From contig CANRJB010000007.1 of NCBI GenBank assembly GCA_947630845.1, positions 1 through 64,000 on the forward strand: a stretch of DNA of 64,000 bases, given 5' to 3'. A model generated the notes under the pieces. It worked only from the letters and a program-made list of their open reading frames with translations. It was not told the origin of the DNA and made no database searches. How positions within the stretch are numbered: position 1 is the stretch's first letter; the number at the start of each line of letters is the position of its first letter. Shown piece by piece: positions 35,319 through 43,387 of the stretch. The DNA is from an uncultured Clostridia bacterium. Its GTDB lineage: Bacteria > Bacillota > Clostridia > Oscillospirales > Ruminococcaceae. A program made the translations under genes and the position numbers.

Positions 35319-36011
35319 ATGAAAACCATCGGCATTATCGGCGCAATGCCCTCTGAACTCAAAGACATCCGTGCTGCACAGAAAGAACCTGCACAGACAG
35401 AACTTGCCGGCTTCACCTTCTGCGAAAGCAAAGTAGGGGAGAATACGCTCGTCAGCGTCTGCTGCGGCATAGGCAAGGTAAATGCGGCATGCTGCACGCA
35501 GCTTCTCATTGACCGCTTCGGGGCAGATGTCATCATCAATACGGGCATTGCAGGCGGCATGAAACATGACATCAAAGTGCTGGAGATCGTCATTTCCACG
35601 AGTGTGCTGCCGCACGATTTAGATGCGCACTTTTTGAACGACTACCCGCCCTATTGCGGCGAATTTCCGGCAGATGCGGAATTGCAGCGGCTTGCGGCAG
35701 AGGTGTGTGAGGAAATGGGCATCGTGTACCACATGGGGCGGATCGTGTCGGGGGATGCGTTCGTTACGGACAGCGCAGTCAAGACAGCACTCATTGCAGC
35801 GCATGACCCCTATGCGGTGGATATGGAAACGGCAGCAGTCGGACAATGTGCATGGCGCAATGGTGTGCCGTTCGTCAGTGTGCGGTGCATTTCCGATCTT
35901 GCGGATGATGAAGGAGAAATGTCCTATGCCATGTTTGAGGAAAGGGCAGCAAGACGTGTTGCTGACATTGTCCTGAAAGTCGCTGCCGGGGTGGGGAGTC
36001 CCCGGTGCTGA
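35319..36011 (+). CDS. mtnN: 5'-methylthioadenosine/S-adenosylhomocysteine nucleosidase
   Basis: Releases adenine from MTA and SAH; its product S-ribosylhomocysteine feeds LuxS. The 230-residue protein begins MKTIGIIGAMPSELK. It contains VCCGIGKVNAACCTQ, NTGIAGG, SGDAFV and the catalytic-region VDMETAAVGQCAW. It is nine bases behind pncB and probably co-transcribed, linking adenine and nicotinate salvage. A 14-bp inverted repeat without a T-tract follows. Confidence 0.96.
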   Translation: MKTIGIIGAMPSELKDIRAAQKEPAQTELAGFTFCESKVGENTLVSVCCGIGKVNAACCTQLLIDRFGADVIINTGIAGGMKHDIKVLEIVISTSVLPHDLDAHFLNDYPPYCGEFPADAELQRLAAEVCEEMGIVYHMGRIVSGDAFVTDSAVKTALIAAHDPYAVDMETAAVGQCAWRNGVPFVSVRCISDLADDEGEMSYAMFEERAARRVADIVLKVAAGVGSPRC

Positions 36012-36042
36012 GAGTGTGCTCTCTTTATTGATACAGATCTTC

Positions 36043-36074
36043 TTTCCACCTGTTGACTGTTCAACAGGTGGAAA
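36043..36074. repeat. Perfect 14-bp inverted repeat after mtnN
   Basis: TTTCCACCTGTTGA (36043-36056) and TCAACAGGTGGAAA (36061-36074) around a 4-base loop. No T-tract follows on either strand, so it is not a standard terminator. Confidence 0.8.
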
Positions 36075-36146
36075 ACCGCCGCAGGCATTTTCCTGTCATC
36101 CTATCAGGACAGGGTGCAGGAATGAGTATGAGAAAGGAAAACAAAA

Positions 36147-37838
36147 ATGGGCAAAAAAATTCAGATCGCTGAGCGTCTGGAAAAATACGGACTATGGGTC
36201 GTCGGTGGGATCGCAGCAGCCATCTCACTGCTGCTGACAACCATCAGCCTGCTCCATACCTGTACGGTCAAGGACATAGATGACGGAGAAGGCGTCAGCA
36301 GCATTGTCTACAATATCAAGGAATGGAATGAGTCGGTCATCTACCTTAACGACAATTTCTTTCTGAACATTCTGATGCTCTGTCTGCTGGTGGTTGCCTG
36401 CTGCTTGCTCATCAGGAAAGTGAAAAACGCAAAGTACAGTGTCCTTTTCGTTTTTATATGGACATTTCTCGTGGGGACAGCGTGGGTGCTGTCCTCGCAG
36501 TCCGCACCCACATTCGATTCCAATTACGTTGCATCTGCTGCAAGGGAATTTGCGGAAAATGATTTCTCCAGTCTTGAAAAAAACCGCTATTTCATGGATT
36601 ATGCATTCCAGCTCGGCTATGTCCTGTTCAATGAGCTGCTTTTCCGGCTCTTCAGTCTGTTCCATAAGCCGGAAACCTTTTTGTTTCTCGAAGTGCTGAA
36701 TGCGCTGTTCCTTGCGGTCATCAATGCGTTTCTGGTGCTGATCAACCAGAGACTGTTCAAGGACGATCGGATCACATTCCTGACTTCGCTCCTGCTTGCG
36801 GTGAGTGTTGCACCGATGATAGCCTGCTCCTTTGTCTACGGTATCTATCCGGGCATGATGTTTGCCGTGATCGCCTTCTACTGCGAGATACGCTGGCTGC
36901 AGGACAGCAAATGGGTGTTCGGCATCCTTGCTGCTGTCTGCATCGCAATTGCAGTCATGATGAAATCCAATTACATGATCTGGCTGATCGCTATGGTGCT
37001 GGTGGCAGGTGTGATGCTGTTCCGCCGCAGGAAGTATCTTTTGGACTGCATCTTCCTTGTCCTTGCTGTGGGGCTGTCCATGGTGATACAGCCGGCAGTC
37101 AAGCGTATGTATGAAGTGCGCAGCGGCGTGGATCTCGGTGACTCCATTCCCTATATCTCATGGATCGCAATGGGGCTGAATGAATCCCCTCTTGCGCCGG
37201 GATGGTACAGTTCTTCCTATACGGTCGGCAATTTTGAAAGCAGCGGTTATCAAGTCGATGTGGCATCGGAGCGTTCTAAGGATGTCATCAAGGAACGGCT
37301 AAACTACTTCATAGAGAATCCACAGTATGTAGATGACTTTTTCTACCTGAAAATCGTTTCACAGTGGAACGAGACATCCTACCAGTCGATCTGGAACAAT
37401 GTCGTCCGGGGACAGTACAAGGATAAGACCACCATTGCCAAATGGGTATGCGGCGATGGGGAAGGTGCAGCGATCAAGTATATGGACTATGTGGCACAGC
37501 TTGTCTTTTTCGGGTTCTTTCTTGGCTGCATCCTGATACTGAAACGCAGGCAGTTCCTGTGTGTGCCGATGCCGCTGGTCTTTCTCGGAGGATTTTTCTA
37601 CCATCTGATCTCGGAGGGAAAGTCACAGTATATCATGCCGTATTTCATTGTGATGACTGCGTTTGCAGCGGTGGGCATCATTGGTCTGCATGATGCATAC
37701 CTGAAACCGTTTGCTGAGGGATACCGGCTTTCGCTCGTGCCGCCGCAGGATACTCCGGCAGAGCAGGCATCCGCAGGCAAGAGCGGCGGTCTGAAAAAAC
37801 AACGTTCAAAAAAGGGGGAGAAACATGCAAGATCCTGA
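36147..37838 (+). CDS. GT-C-fold-like polytopic membrane protein (probable glycosyltransferase)
   Basis: A 563-residue protein with about 11-13 hydrophobic segments, a large extracytoplasmic loop after the second helix (PTFDSNYVASAAREFAEN) and another late loop (about residues 320-430), ending in a Lys/Arg-rich tail. The early Asp-containing loop and topology resemble GT39/PMT-type sugar transferases that use polyprenyl-phosphate sugars. It overlaps by 14 bases a GtrB-like enzyme that could make such a donor. AAAGG precedes ATG 36147. Acceptor and sugar are unknown. Confidence 0.75.
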   Translation: MGKKIQIAERLEKYGLWVVGGIAAAISLLLTTISLLHTCTVKDIDDGEGVSSIVYNIKEWNESVIYLNDNFFLNILMLCLLVVACCLLIRKVKNAKYSVLFVFIWTFLVGTAWVLSSQSAPTFDSNYVASAAREFAENDFSSLEKNRYFMDYAFQLGYVLFNELLFRLFSLFHKPETFLFLEVLNALFLAVINAFLVLINQRLFKDDRITFLTSLLLAVSVAPMIACSFVYGIYPGMMFAVIAFYCEIRWLQDSKWVFGILAAVCIAIAVMMKSNYMIWLIAMVLVAGVMLFRRRKYLLDCIFLVLAVGLSMVIQPAVKRMYEVRSGVDLGDSIPYISWIAMGLNESPLAPGWYSSSYTVGNFESSGYQVDVASERSKDVIKERLNYFIENPQYVDDFFYLKIVSQWNETSYQSIWNNVVRGQYKDKTTIAKWVCGDGEGAAIKYMDYVAQLVFFGFFLGCILILKRRQFLCVPMPLVFLGGFFYHLISEGKSQYIMPYFIVMTAFAAVGIIGLHDAYLKPFAEGYRLSLVPPQDTPAEQASAGKSGGLKKQRSKKGEKHARS

Positions 37839-38784
37839 AATTCTCTATATGGTGATACCTTGCTACAACGAGGAAGCTGTGCTGGATGAGACGGCAAAGC
37901 GGCTGAAAGAAAAATATGATTCCCTGATCGCACAGGGGATGATCTCTGAAAACAGCCGCATCGTATTTGTCAACGACGGGTCGAAAGACAAGACATGGCA
38001 GATCATCTCCCGGCTGCACGAGGAGATGCCGACGTACTATTCCGGCGTGAACCTTGCCCACAATGCCGGACACCAGAATGCAGTCCTTGCCGGTCTGATG
38101 ACGGTGAAGGAGCATTGCGACATGGCGATCTCTATGGATGCCGATCTACAGGACGATATTGATGCGATCGACGAGATGGTGGAGCGGTACTATGAGGGAA
38201 ATCAGGTGGTCTACGGCGTGCGCAGCGCACGGGATACGGACACCTTCTTCAAGCGCACCACAGCAGAAGGCTTCTATAAATTCATGAAGATAATGGGGGC
38301 AGATGTGGTGTACAACCATGCGGACTTCCGTCTCATGAGCCGGCGTGTGCTTGAGGAGCTGAGTAATTTCCGGGAAGTCAATCTCTTCCTTCGTGGCATG
38401 GTGCCGCTGATCGGATTCCAAAGCTGCAAAGTCTACTACAAGCGTGCGGAGCGTTTCGCCGGGGAAAGCAAGTATCCGCTGAAACGGATGCTGTCCTTCG
38501 CCATCAACGGCATCACCTCGTTCAGCACCAAACCGCTGAAGATCATCACATGGCTTGGCTTGCTGATGTCTGTCATCAGCATACTGGCGTTTATCTGGGC
38601 ATTTGCCGTCAAGCTGTTCGGGCATTCGGAGATCGGCTGGTCAAGCATGATGTGTTCCATCTGGCTGATCGGCGGCTTACAGCTGCTTGCGCTCGGCATC
38701 ATCGGGGAGTATATCGGAAAGATCTATGCAGAGGTCAAGCAAAGACCACGCTACATCGTTGCGGAGTTTCTGAACCGGGAATAA
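37825..38784 (+). CDS. GtrB/DPM1-like family 2 glycosyltransferase
   Basis: A 319-residue membrane-associated GT2: nucleotide-binding VIPCYNEEAVLDE, VFVNDGSKDKTW, metal motif region SMDADLQDD, then two C-terminal membrane helices (about 238-260 and 270-295). Such enzymes transfer glucose or another hexose from a nucleotide sugar to undecaprenyl phosphate. GGGGGAG precedes ATG 37825, which lies within the preceding membrane-protein gene. A GtrA-like flippase candidate is encoded away from it at 50426-50944. Confidence 0.92.
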   Translation: MQDPEILYMVIPCYNEEAVLDETAKRLKEKYDSLIAQGMISENSRIVFVNDGSKDKTWQIISRLHEEMPTYYSGVNLAHNAGHQNAVLAGLMTVKEHCDMAISMDADLQDDIDAIDEMVERYYEGNQVVYGVRSARDTDTFFKRTTAEGFYKFMKIMGADVVYNHADFRLMSRRVLEELSNFREVNLFLRGMVPLIGFQSCKVYYKRAERFAGESKYPLKRMLSFAINGITSFSTKPLKIITWLGLLMSVISILAFIWAFAVKLFGHSEIGWSSMMCSIWLIGGLQLLALGIIGEYIGKIYAEVKQRPRYIVAEFLNRE

Positions 38785-38790
38785 TGTACA

Positions 38791-38826
38791 AAAAAAGGCA
38801 CTGTCATTTCGACAGTGCCATAGTTT
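38791..38826. terminator. Bidirectional terminator between GT2 and ptsH
   Basis: GGCACTGTC (38797-38805) pairs with GACAGTGCC (38811-38819). A seven-base A/T run gives a U-tract for ptsH on the minus strand; TAGTTTT follows on the plus strand. Confidence 0.88.
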
Positions 38827-38835
38827 TGGTTGCTC

Positions 38836-39108
38836 TTATCTGTTGTCGTCGCTGAAACCGCTCTCAACCAGTTCCACCAGAGCTTCCACTGCTGCCTGCT
38901 CATCAGAGCCGTCAGCAATGATACGGATGTCTGTACCACCCACGATACCAAGTGACAGGATACCGAGCAGACTCTTAGCGTTGACTCTGCGCTCCTTCTT
39001 TTCGATCCAGATCGAGGACTTGTACTCATTTGCCTTCTGGATGAAGAAGGTAGCCGGTCTTGCGTGCAGACCAACCTGATTCTGAACTGTTACATCTTTC
39101 ACAAACAT
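38836..39108 (-). CDS. ptsH: HPr phosphocarrier protein
   Basis: A 90-residue HPr. The EI-phosphorylated histidine lies in VGLHARPA and the HPr-kinase serine in KSLLGILSL, so both phosphotransfer and CcpA-type catabolite signalling are possible. No enzyme I or PTS permease gene is near; in organisms poor in PTS uptake HPr may act mainly in regulation. Start ATG 39108 was chosen by family alignment; the Shine-Dalgarno (GGGAGAG) is modest. Confidence 0.93.
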   Translation of the reverse strand: MFVKDVTVQNQVGLHARPATFFIQKANEYKSSIWIEKKERRVNAKSLLGILSLGIVGGTDIRIIADGSDEQAAVEALVELVESGFSDDNR

Positions 39109-39164
39109 AATCAAACTCTCCCATCTCTGCAATGTATTTAGTTTTGTTACCCTTGCATATTGTT

Positions 39165-39193
39165 ATTATACATGTAAAATGCAGTTTCGTCAA
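39165..39193 (-). promoter_or_regulatory. Promoter of ptsH
   Basis: Minus-strand TTGACG (39193-39188), 17-bp spacer, TATAAT (39170-39165). The remaining gap to 39364 holds a direct repeat of AAATACCGG (about 39246-39270) and no gene I can support. Confidence 0.75.
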
Positions 39194-39364
39194 CGGGTTT
39201 TTGGGACATCCTGAGCATTTTTTCAAAAATTCTACGCTTTGACAAAATACCGGCGGACGAAATACCGGAAACTTTGTATATTATCACAACAGAAAAAGAT
39301 GTGAAAATCTCTGTTTGCATCCCACAAAATTCAACAACCATTTCTGTGCAGGGTGCAAAAAAAT

Positions 39365-40063
39365 TCAGGGTTCTTTGTCGATATACGCACTGTAAAGATC
39401 GGGTCTTTTATCACGGGTCACACGCAGACTTTCTTCCCGTTTCCACTTTGCCACATTGAGATGATGACCCGACAGCAAGACCTCTGGCACACCCTCACCC
39501 TCCCATATTTCCGGTCGGGTGTATTGCGGATGTTCAAGCAGTCCGGAGAAGTGACTCTCCTCCTCAAATGCCTCCGCACTCGGCAGCACACCGCTGCACA
39601 TCCGTGCGACAGCATCCGTCAGTACCAACGCAGGCAGCTCCCCTCCCGTCAGCACATAATCGCCGATGGAAATCTCCTCGTCCACGATCCTGTCCAGCAC
39701 CCTCTGGTCAACGCCCTCATAGTGTCCGCACAGCAGAAACAGCCCCGGCATCCGGGACAGCTCCACAGCCTTCTGCTGCGTCAGGATGTGCCCTTGCGGC
39801 GAGAGGTAGATGGTATGCGGCGGCTGCTCCATCGTGGCACAGACAGCCTGCCAGCATCTCCAGATGGGTTCTGCCTGCATCACCATGCCCATGCCGCCGC
39901 CAAAGGGCTTGTCGTCCACACGGCGGTGCTTGTCAAGGGTGTAGTCACGGATGTTATGGCAGTTGACCGTGATCAGCCCTGCTCTCCTTGCACGCCCGAT
40001 GATGCTCTCCGACAGCACTGCTTCACACATCTCCGGAAACAGCGTTGCGATCTCAATCCGCAT
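39365..40063 (-). CDS. trmD: tRNA (guanine-37-N1)-methyltransferase
   Basis: TrmD methylates G37 of tRNAs reading CNN codons and prevents frameshifting. The 232-residue SPOUT enzyme begins MRIEIATLFPEM. It contains LLCGHYEGVDQRVLD, the AdoMet-knot region EISIGDYVLTGGELPAL and RPEIWEGEGVPEVLLSGHH. Its start overlaps the rimM end by 11 bases. It is the last gene of the operon; rplS, the usual next gene in Firmicutes, is not here. Confidence 0.97.
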   Translation of the reverse strand: MRIEIATLFPEMCEAVLSESIIGRARRAGLITVNCHNIRDYTLDKHRRVDDKPFGGGMGMVMQAEPIWRCWQAVCATMEQPPHTIYLSPQGHILTQQKAVELSRMPGLFLLCGHYEGVDQRVLDRIVDEEISIGDYVLTGGELPALVLTDAVARMCSGVLPSAEAFEEESHFSGLLEHPQYTRPEIWEGEGVPEVLLSGHHLNVAKWKREESLRVTRDKRPDLYSAYIDKEP

Positions 40064-40571
40064 CGTCAAACAGCCCTTTCAGCGGACGGATGACCATTGT
40101 CCCGGCAGCAATGTCCGTTTTCACCACCACGTCCGAAATCGCCGGAGCAAGGTATTCCTTCCCTGTCTCCTCGTTCCGGATGACATAGACATCATTTGCA
40201 CCGGTCTGCATGACATCCCTGAGCGTTCCCCATACCTTGCCGGTATCGGCATCAGTGACGGTCAGCCCGATGAGATCCTGAATGAAGTAGGTATCCTCTC
40301 CAAGCTGTGCATCCTTCCTGTCCATATACAGCACTGTCCCACGCATGGCTTCTGCCTGCTCACGGTCTGTGATGCCCTCAAACCGCATGATGACGAGGTT
40401 CTGCTGCACCCTTGCACCCATGACCCGGACGGTGTGCTGCCCCTTGCCGTCCGTGTACAATGTCTTGAAAGAACACAAAAACGCCGCATCGTCACACCAC
40501 GGATAGACCTTGACCTCTCCGTGCAGACCATGGACGTTTGTGATCTTTCCGATTTCCAGAAATTGCTTCAT
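40053..40571 (-). CDS. rimM: 16S rRNA processing protein RimM
   Basis: A 172-residue 30S maturation factor that binds S19. The N-terminal barrel begins FLEIGKITNVHGLHGEVKV and the C-terminal PRC barrel contains YFIQDLIGLTV, DTGKVWGTL and PAISDVVVKTD. It lies two bases after the KH-domain gene stop and overlaps trmD. Confidence 0.96.
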   Translation of the reverse strand: MKQFLEIGKITNVHGLHGEVKVYPWCDDAAFLCSFKTLYTDGKGQHTVRVMGARVQQNLVIMRFEGITDREQAEAMRGTVLYMDRKDAQLGEDTYFIQDLIGLTVTDADTGKVWGTLRDVMQTGANDVYVIRNEETGKEYLAPAISDVVVKTDIAAGTMVIRPLKGLFDDAD

Positions 40572-40573
40572 GT

Positions 40574-40810
40574 TCAGCCGATCTCCACCGTTACCTTATC
40601 CATGCCGTTTCTGGCAGCACCGGAACGCATGATGGTGCGGATGGCTTTGGCGATCCTGCCCTGCTTGCCGATGACACGTCCCATGTCCTCCTCTGCGACA
40701 TGCAGATGGAACACGACCATGCCAGTCTCATCAGGTTCGTCCTCTGTAATATCAATGGCATCCTTGTCGTCCACAAGTCCTGCCACGATGGCATATAATA
40801 ATTCTTTCAT
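40574..40810 (-). CDS. khpA: KH-domain RNA-binding protein KhpA
   Basis: A 78-residue protein consisting of one KH domain with the GxxG loop in VIGKQGRIAKAIRTIM. KhpA acts with KhpB as a small RNA-binding chaperone affecting division and envelope genes in Firmicutes. Position between rpsP and rimM is the conserved one. Confidence 0.94.
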   Translation of the reverse strand: MKELLYAIVAGLVDDKDAIDITEDEPDETGMVVFHLHVAEEDMGRVIGKQGRIAKAIRTIMRSGAARNGMDKVTVEIG

Positions 40811-40884
40811 TGTTTTCCTCCACTACGGATGTGCGGATACCGGAGACAGAAGCCGTCCGGCTTCCTCTCCGTTCGCATTTTCCC

Positions 40885-41127
40885 TTACAGAATGCCTTCC
40901 TTTTTCAGAAGAGTCTTTACGGTATCAGTCGGCTGTGCGCCCTTACCGATCCAGTCCTTAGCCCTGTCAGCATCCACAGAGATGACCGAAGGCTCTTTGG
41001 TCGGATCATAGTAACCGATCTCCTCAATGAATCTGCCGTCTCTCGGATAACGGGAGTCAGCCACAACGATACGATAGAACGGAGCTTTCTTTGCACCCAT
41101 TCTTCTCAGTCTAATCTTGACTGCCAT
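40885..41127 (-). CDS. rpsP: 30S ribosomal protein S16
   Basis: An 80-residue S16 beginning [20 protein letters not shown] and containing [17 protein letters not shown] 41127 follows GTGGAGGTGAAAACT; the frame extension to 41142 contains that ribosome-binding site. Located between ffh and khpA. Confidence 0.97.
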   Translation of the reverse strand: MAVKIRLRRMGAKKAPFYRIVVADSRYPRDGRFIEEIGYYDPTKEPSVISVDADRAKDWIGKGAQPTDTVKTLLKKEGIL

Positions 41128-41180
41128 AGTTTTCACCTCCACAACTTACTTTTATATCAGGCGGAGAACCGCATGATAGC

Positions 41181-42575
41181 TTATTTTCTGCGCTTTTTGC
41201 GAGGCGGCATGGGACTGCCGGGCATATCAAAATTCATGCCTGCCATCGCACGCTGCGCTCTGCGCATCATTGCCTTGCCCTTCTTACCGCCCTTGATGCC
41301 AAACTGTTTCATCATCTTCTTCATCTGTGTAAACTGCCGGAGCAGGTTGTTGACATCCTCCACCTTATTGCCGCTTCCGGCAGCGATACGCCGTTTCCGG
41401 GATGGGGTGATGATGGAGGGCTTAGCCCGTTCTTCCGGTGTCATGGAGAGGATGAGAGCTTCAAGGCGGTAGGAATTGCGCTCGTCAATGTTTTCCTCCT
41501 TGATCTTGTCGCCGCCGGGGAGCATGGACACAATGTCTTTGAGGTTGCCCATCTTCCGTATCTGCCGGAGCTGTTCAAGGAGATCGTTCATATCAAAGTC
41601 AGATGTCGTCAGCTTTTGTGTCAGCCGTTCGGCATCGTTCTTGTCGATGACGGACTCTGCACGTTCGATGAGGGTAAGCACATCGCCCATGCCGAGGATA
41701 CGGGATGCCATACGATCCGGATGGAATTTCTCAAAATCATCCAGCTTTTCGCCCATCCCCACAAACTTGATCGGCTTGCCCGTGACCGCAAGTACCGAAA
41801 GTGCCGCACCGCCTCTGGTGTCGGAATCAAGCTTCGACATCAGCACGCTGTCGATCCCCAGCGCATCGTCAAAGGCTTTTGCGACATTGACGGCATCCTG
41901 ACCGGTCATGGCATCCACGACGAGCATGATCTCATCGGGTTCGGTCGATGTCTTGATCGTTTGCAGCTCTTCCATCAGCTCGGTATCAATATGCAGCCGT
42001 CCGGCGGTATCGAGTATCACGTAGTCATGCCCATAGTCCTTGGCATACCGGACAGCCTGCTTTGCGATGATGACGGGGTCGATCTGTCCCATCTCAAAGA
42101 CCTTGACACCTGCCTTTTCGCCGACGACCTGTAACTGCTGGATGGCAGCAGGACGGTAGATATCGCATGCCGCAAGCATGGGACGGTGTCCCTCATTTTT
42201 CAGCATCTTGGCGAGCTTGGCAGAGTGGGTGGTCTTACCGGATCCCTGCAAGCCGCACATCATGATGATGGTGGGGGGCTTGGATGCCATATTGAGACGT
42301 GCATTGTCGTTGCCCATGAGGGCGACGAGTTCCTCATTCACGATCTTGATGACCTGCTGACCGGGAGTCAGGCTTGACAGCACATCCTCGCCGATCGCCT
42401 TTTCCGTCACCTTATTCACAAAATCCTTGACGACCTTATAGCTGACATCCGCTTCGAGCAGCGCAAGGCGCACCTCACGCATGGCTTCCCGGACATCGGC
42501 TTCGGTAAGTTTACCATGTGATCTCAATTTTTTGAAGACCCGGTTGAGCTTATCAGAAAGCCCTTCAAATGCCAT
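41181..42575 (-). CDS. ffh: Signal recognition particle GTPase Ffh
   Basis: A 464-residue SRP54. The N and G domains show GLQGSGKTTHSAKLA (P-loop, about residue 107), DTAGR, TKLD-type MSKLD and GMGEKLDDF. The Met-rich M domain with a basic C-terminus (PGSPMPPRKKRRK) binds 4.5S RNA and signal peptides. ATG 42575 follows AGGAGGG; the longer frame to 42638 lies within ylxM. It works with SecYEG for membrane protein insertion. Confidence 0.97.
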   Translation of the reverse strand: MAFEGLSDKLNRVFKKLRSHGKLTEADVREAMREVRLALLEADVSYKVVKDFVNKVTEKAIGEDVLSSLTPGQQVIKIVNEELVALMGNDNARLNMASKPPTIIMMCGLQGSGKTTHSAKLAKMLKNEGHRPMLAACDIYRPAAIQQLQVVGEKAGVKVFEMGQIDPVIIAKQAVRYAKDYGHDYVILDTAGRLHIDTELMEELQTIKTSTEPDEIMLVVDAMTGQDAVNVAKAFDDALGIDSVLMSKLDSDTRGGAALSVLAVTGKPIKFVGMGEKLDDFEKFHPDRMASRILGMGDVLTLIERAESVIDKNDAERLTQKLTTSDFDMNDLLEQLRQIRKMGNLKDIVSMLPGGDKIKEENIDERNSYRLEALILSMTPEERAKPSIITPSRKRRIAAGSGNKVEDVNNLLRQFTQMKKMMKQFGIKGGKKGKAMMRRAQRAMAGMNFDMPGSPMPPRKKRRK

Positions 42576-42576
42576 A

Positions 42577-42921
42577 CTATCCCTCCTGACTCTCGATCTG
42601 TTCAAGTGCATGTTCTGCAAGCTGTATGATCGTATCATAAGAATGCGCCTGTGCAGCGCACTGCAATTTCACAAGTGTACGCCGCAGCTCCTCGAGCCGT
42701 CCGGCAAGACCGAGTTGTGCTTCGGTTTCCGTCAGAATCTGCCGGGAATGCCGCAGGCTGTCGCTGACTGCCTGACGGGAGATGCCGTGCAGCGCAGCGA
42801 TCTCAGAGAGGGAGCAGTCGTCATTATAATACAGCTCCATGACTTCTCTCTGCCGGTCTGTGAGCAGACCCTGATAGCAATCGAACATCCGCAGCAGGGG
42901 ATAATCGAGCTTTTCTGCCAT
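42577..42921 (-). CDS. ylxM: YlxM/UPF0122 helix-turn-helix protein
   Basis: A 114-residue protein with a sigma-70 region-4-like helix-turn-helix (LTDRQREVMELYYNDDCSL, SEIAALHGISRQAVSDSL). YlxM proteins are encoded directly before ffh and are reported to influence SRP activity. Start ATG 42921 gives six-base spacing from GGGAGGG, better than the upstream in-frame ATGs. One base separates its stop from the ffh start. Confidence 0.94.
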   Translation of the reverse strand: MAEKLDYPLLRMFDCYQGLLTDRQREVMELYYNDDCSLSEIAALHGISRQAVSDSLRHSRQILTETEAQLGLAGRLEELRRTLVKLQCAAQAHSYDTIIQLAEHALEQIESQEG

Positions 42922-42953
42922 AAACATCCCTCCCGACACATTCGTACCCCACT

Positions 42954-42982
42954 ATTATACCACATCCTGCCTGTAAAGTCAA
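42954..42982 (-). promoter_or_regulatory. Promoter of the ylxM-ffh-rpsP-khpA-rimM-trmD operon
   Basis: Minus-strand TTGACT (42982-42977), 17-bp spacer, TATAAT (42959-42954). Confidence 0.8.
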
Positions 42983-43012
42983 GTACCTTGACAGGCTTTT
43001 TTCTCGTCATTC

Positions 43013-43049
43013 TGCACAAAAAAAGTCCCCGCACATCATGTGCGGGGAC
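43013..43049 (-). terminator. Terminator of the 43056 TM2 gene
   Basis: GTCCCCGCACA pairs perfectly with TGTGCGGGGAC (43025-43035 and 43039-43049) around a 3-base loop, followed on the minus strand by eight T. Confidence 0.92.
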
Positions 43050-43055
43050 GGAACA

Positions 43056-43280
43056 TTATACATGCCAATCTGTAAGTGCTTTTCCTTCGCTGTCGGTAAA
43101 CGAACCACAGCAGATCATGATGAGATCAATCAGAGAACCGACACCACAGCATCCGGCAGTAAACAGCCAGACAAGTCCTGTGCCGACCTTGCCGACATAG
43201 AACCGATGTATGCCCAACCCTCCGAGGAAAATACAGAACAGCAGGGCAACAAGTCTTGATTTATCAGATGAAGTATTCAT
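43056..43280 (-). CDS. TM2-domain membrane protein
   Basis: A 74-residue protein made up of a TM2 domain: two membrane helices joined by a short polar turn, with the signature [18 protein letters not shown] and the closing GSLIDLIMI region. TM2 proteins are widespread but their function is unclear. A longer paralogue is encoded at 61602-62006. Confidence 0.92.
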   Translation of the reverse strand: MNTSSDKSRLVALLFCIFLGGLGIHRFYVGKVGTGLVWLFTAGCCGVGSLIDLIMICCGSFTDSEGKALTDWHV

Positions 43281-43329
43281 AAAGCGTCCTTTCCGCTGCT
43301 TATAACTATAAACAAGAACTTTTCAGCTC

Positions 43330-43363
43330 TGCCCCCTTTGCTGAAAGCATCGGGGGCATTGCG
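43330..43363 (-). terminator. Hairpin downstream of ppdK, member of a repeated stem family
   Basis: TGCCCCC and GGGGGCA arms with an inner GC-AAAGC pairing. No clear U-tract on the minus strand. The sequence matches the hairpin at 63383 in about 31 of 34 positions. Confidence 0.55.
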
Positions 43364-43387
43364 CACCATTAACGATATTGGTTCAGC

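Noticed and set aside
34344-35615. 423-codon minus-strand frame
   Set aside because: Antisense of pncB and mtnN, both clear genes.
39239-39267. Plus-strand promoter starting TTGACA at 39239
   Set aside because: No -10 box at proper spacing and no downstream plus-strand gene.
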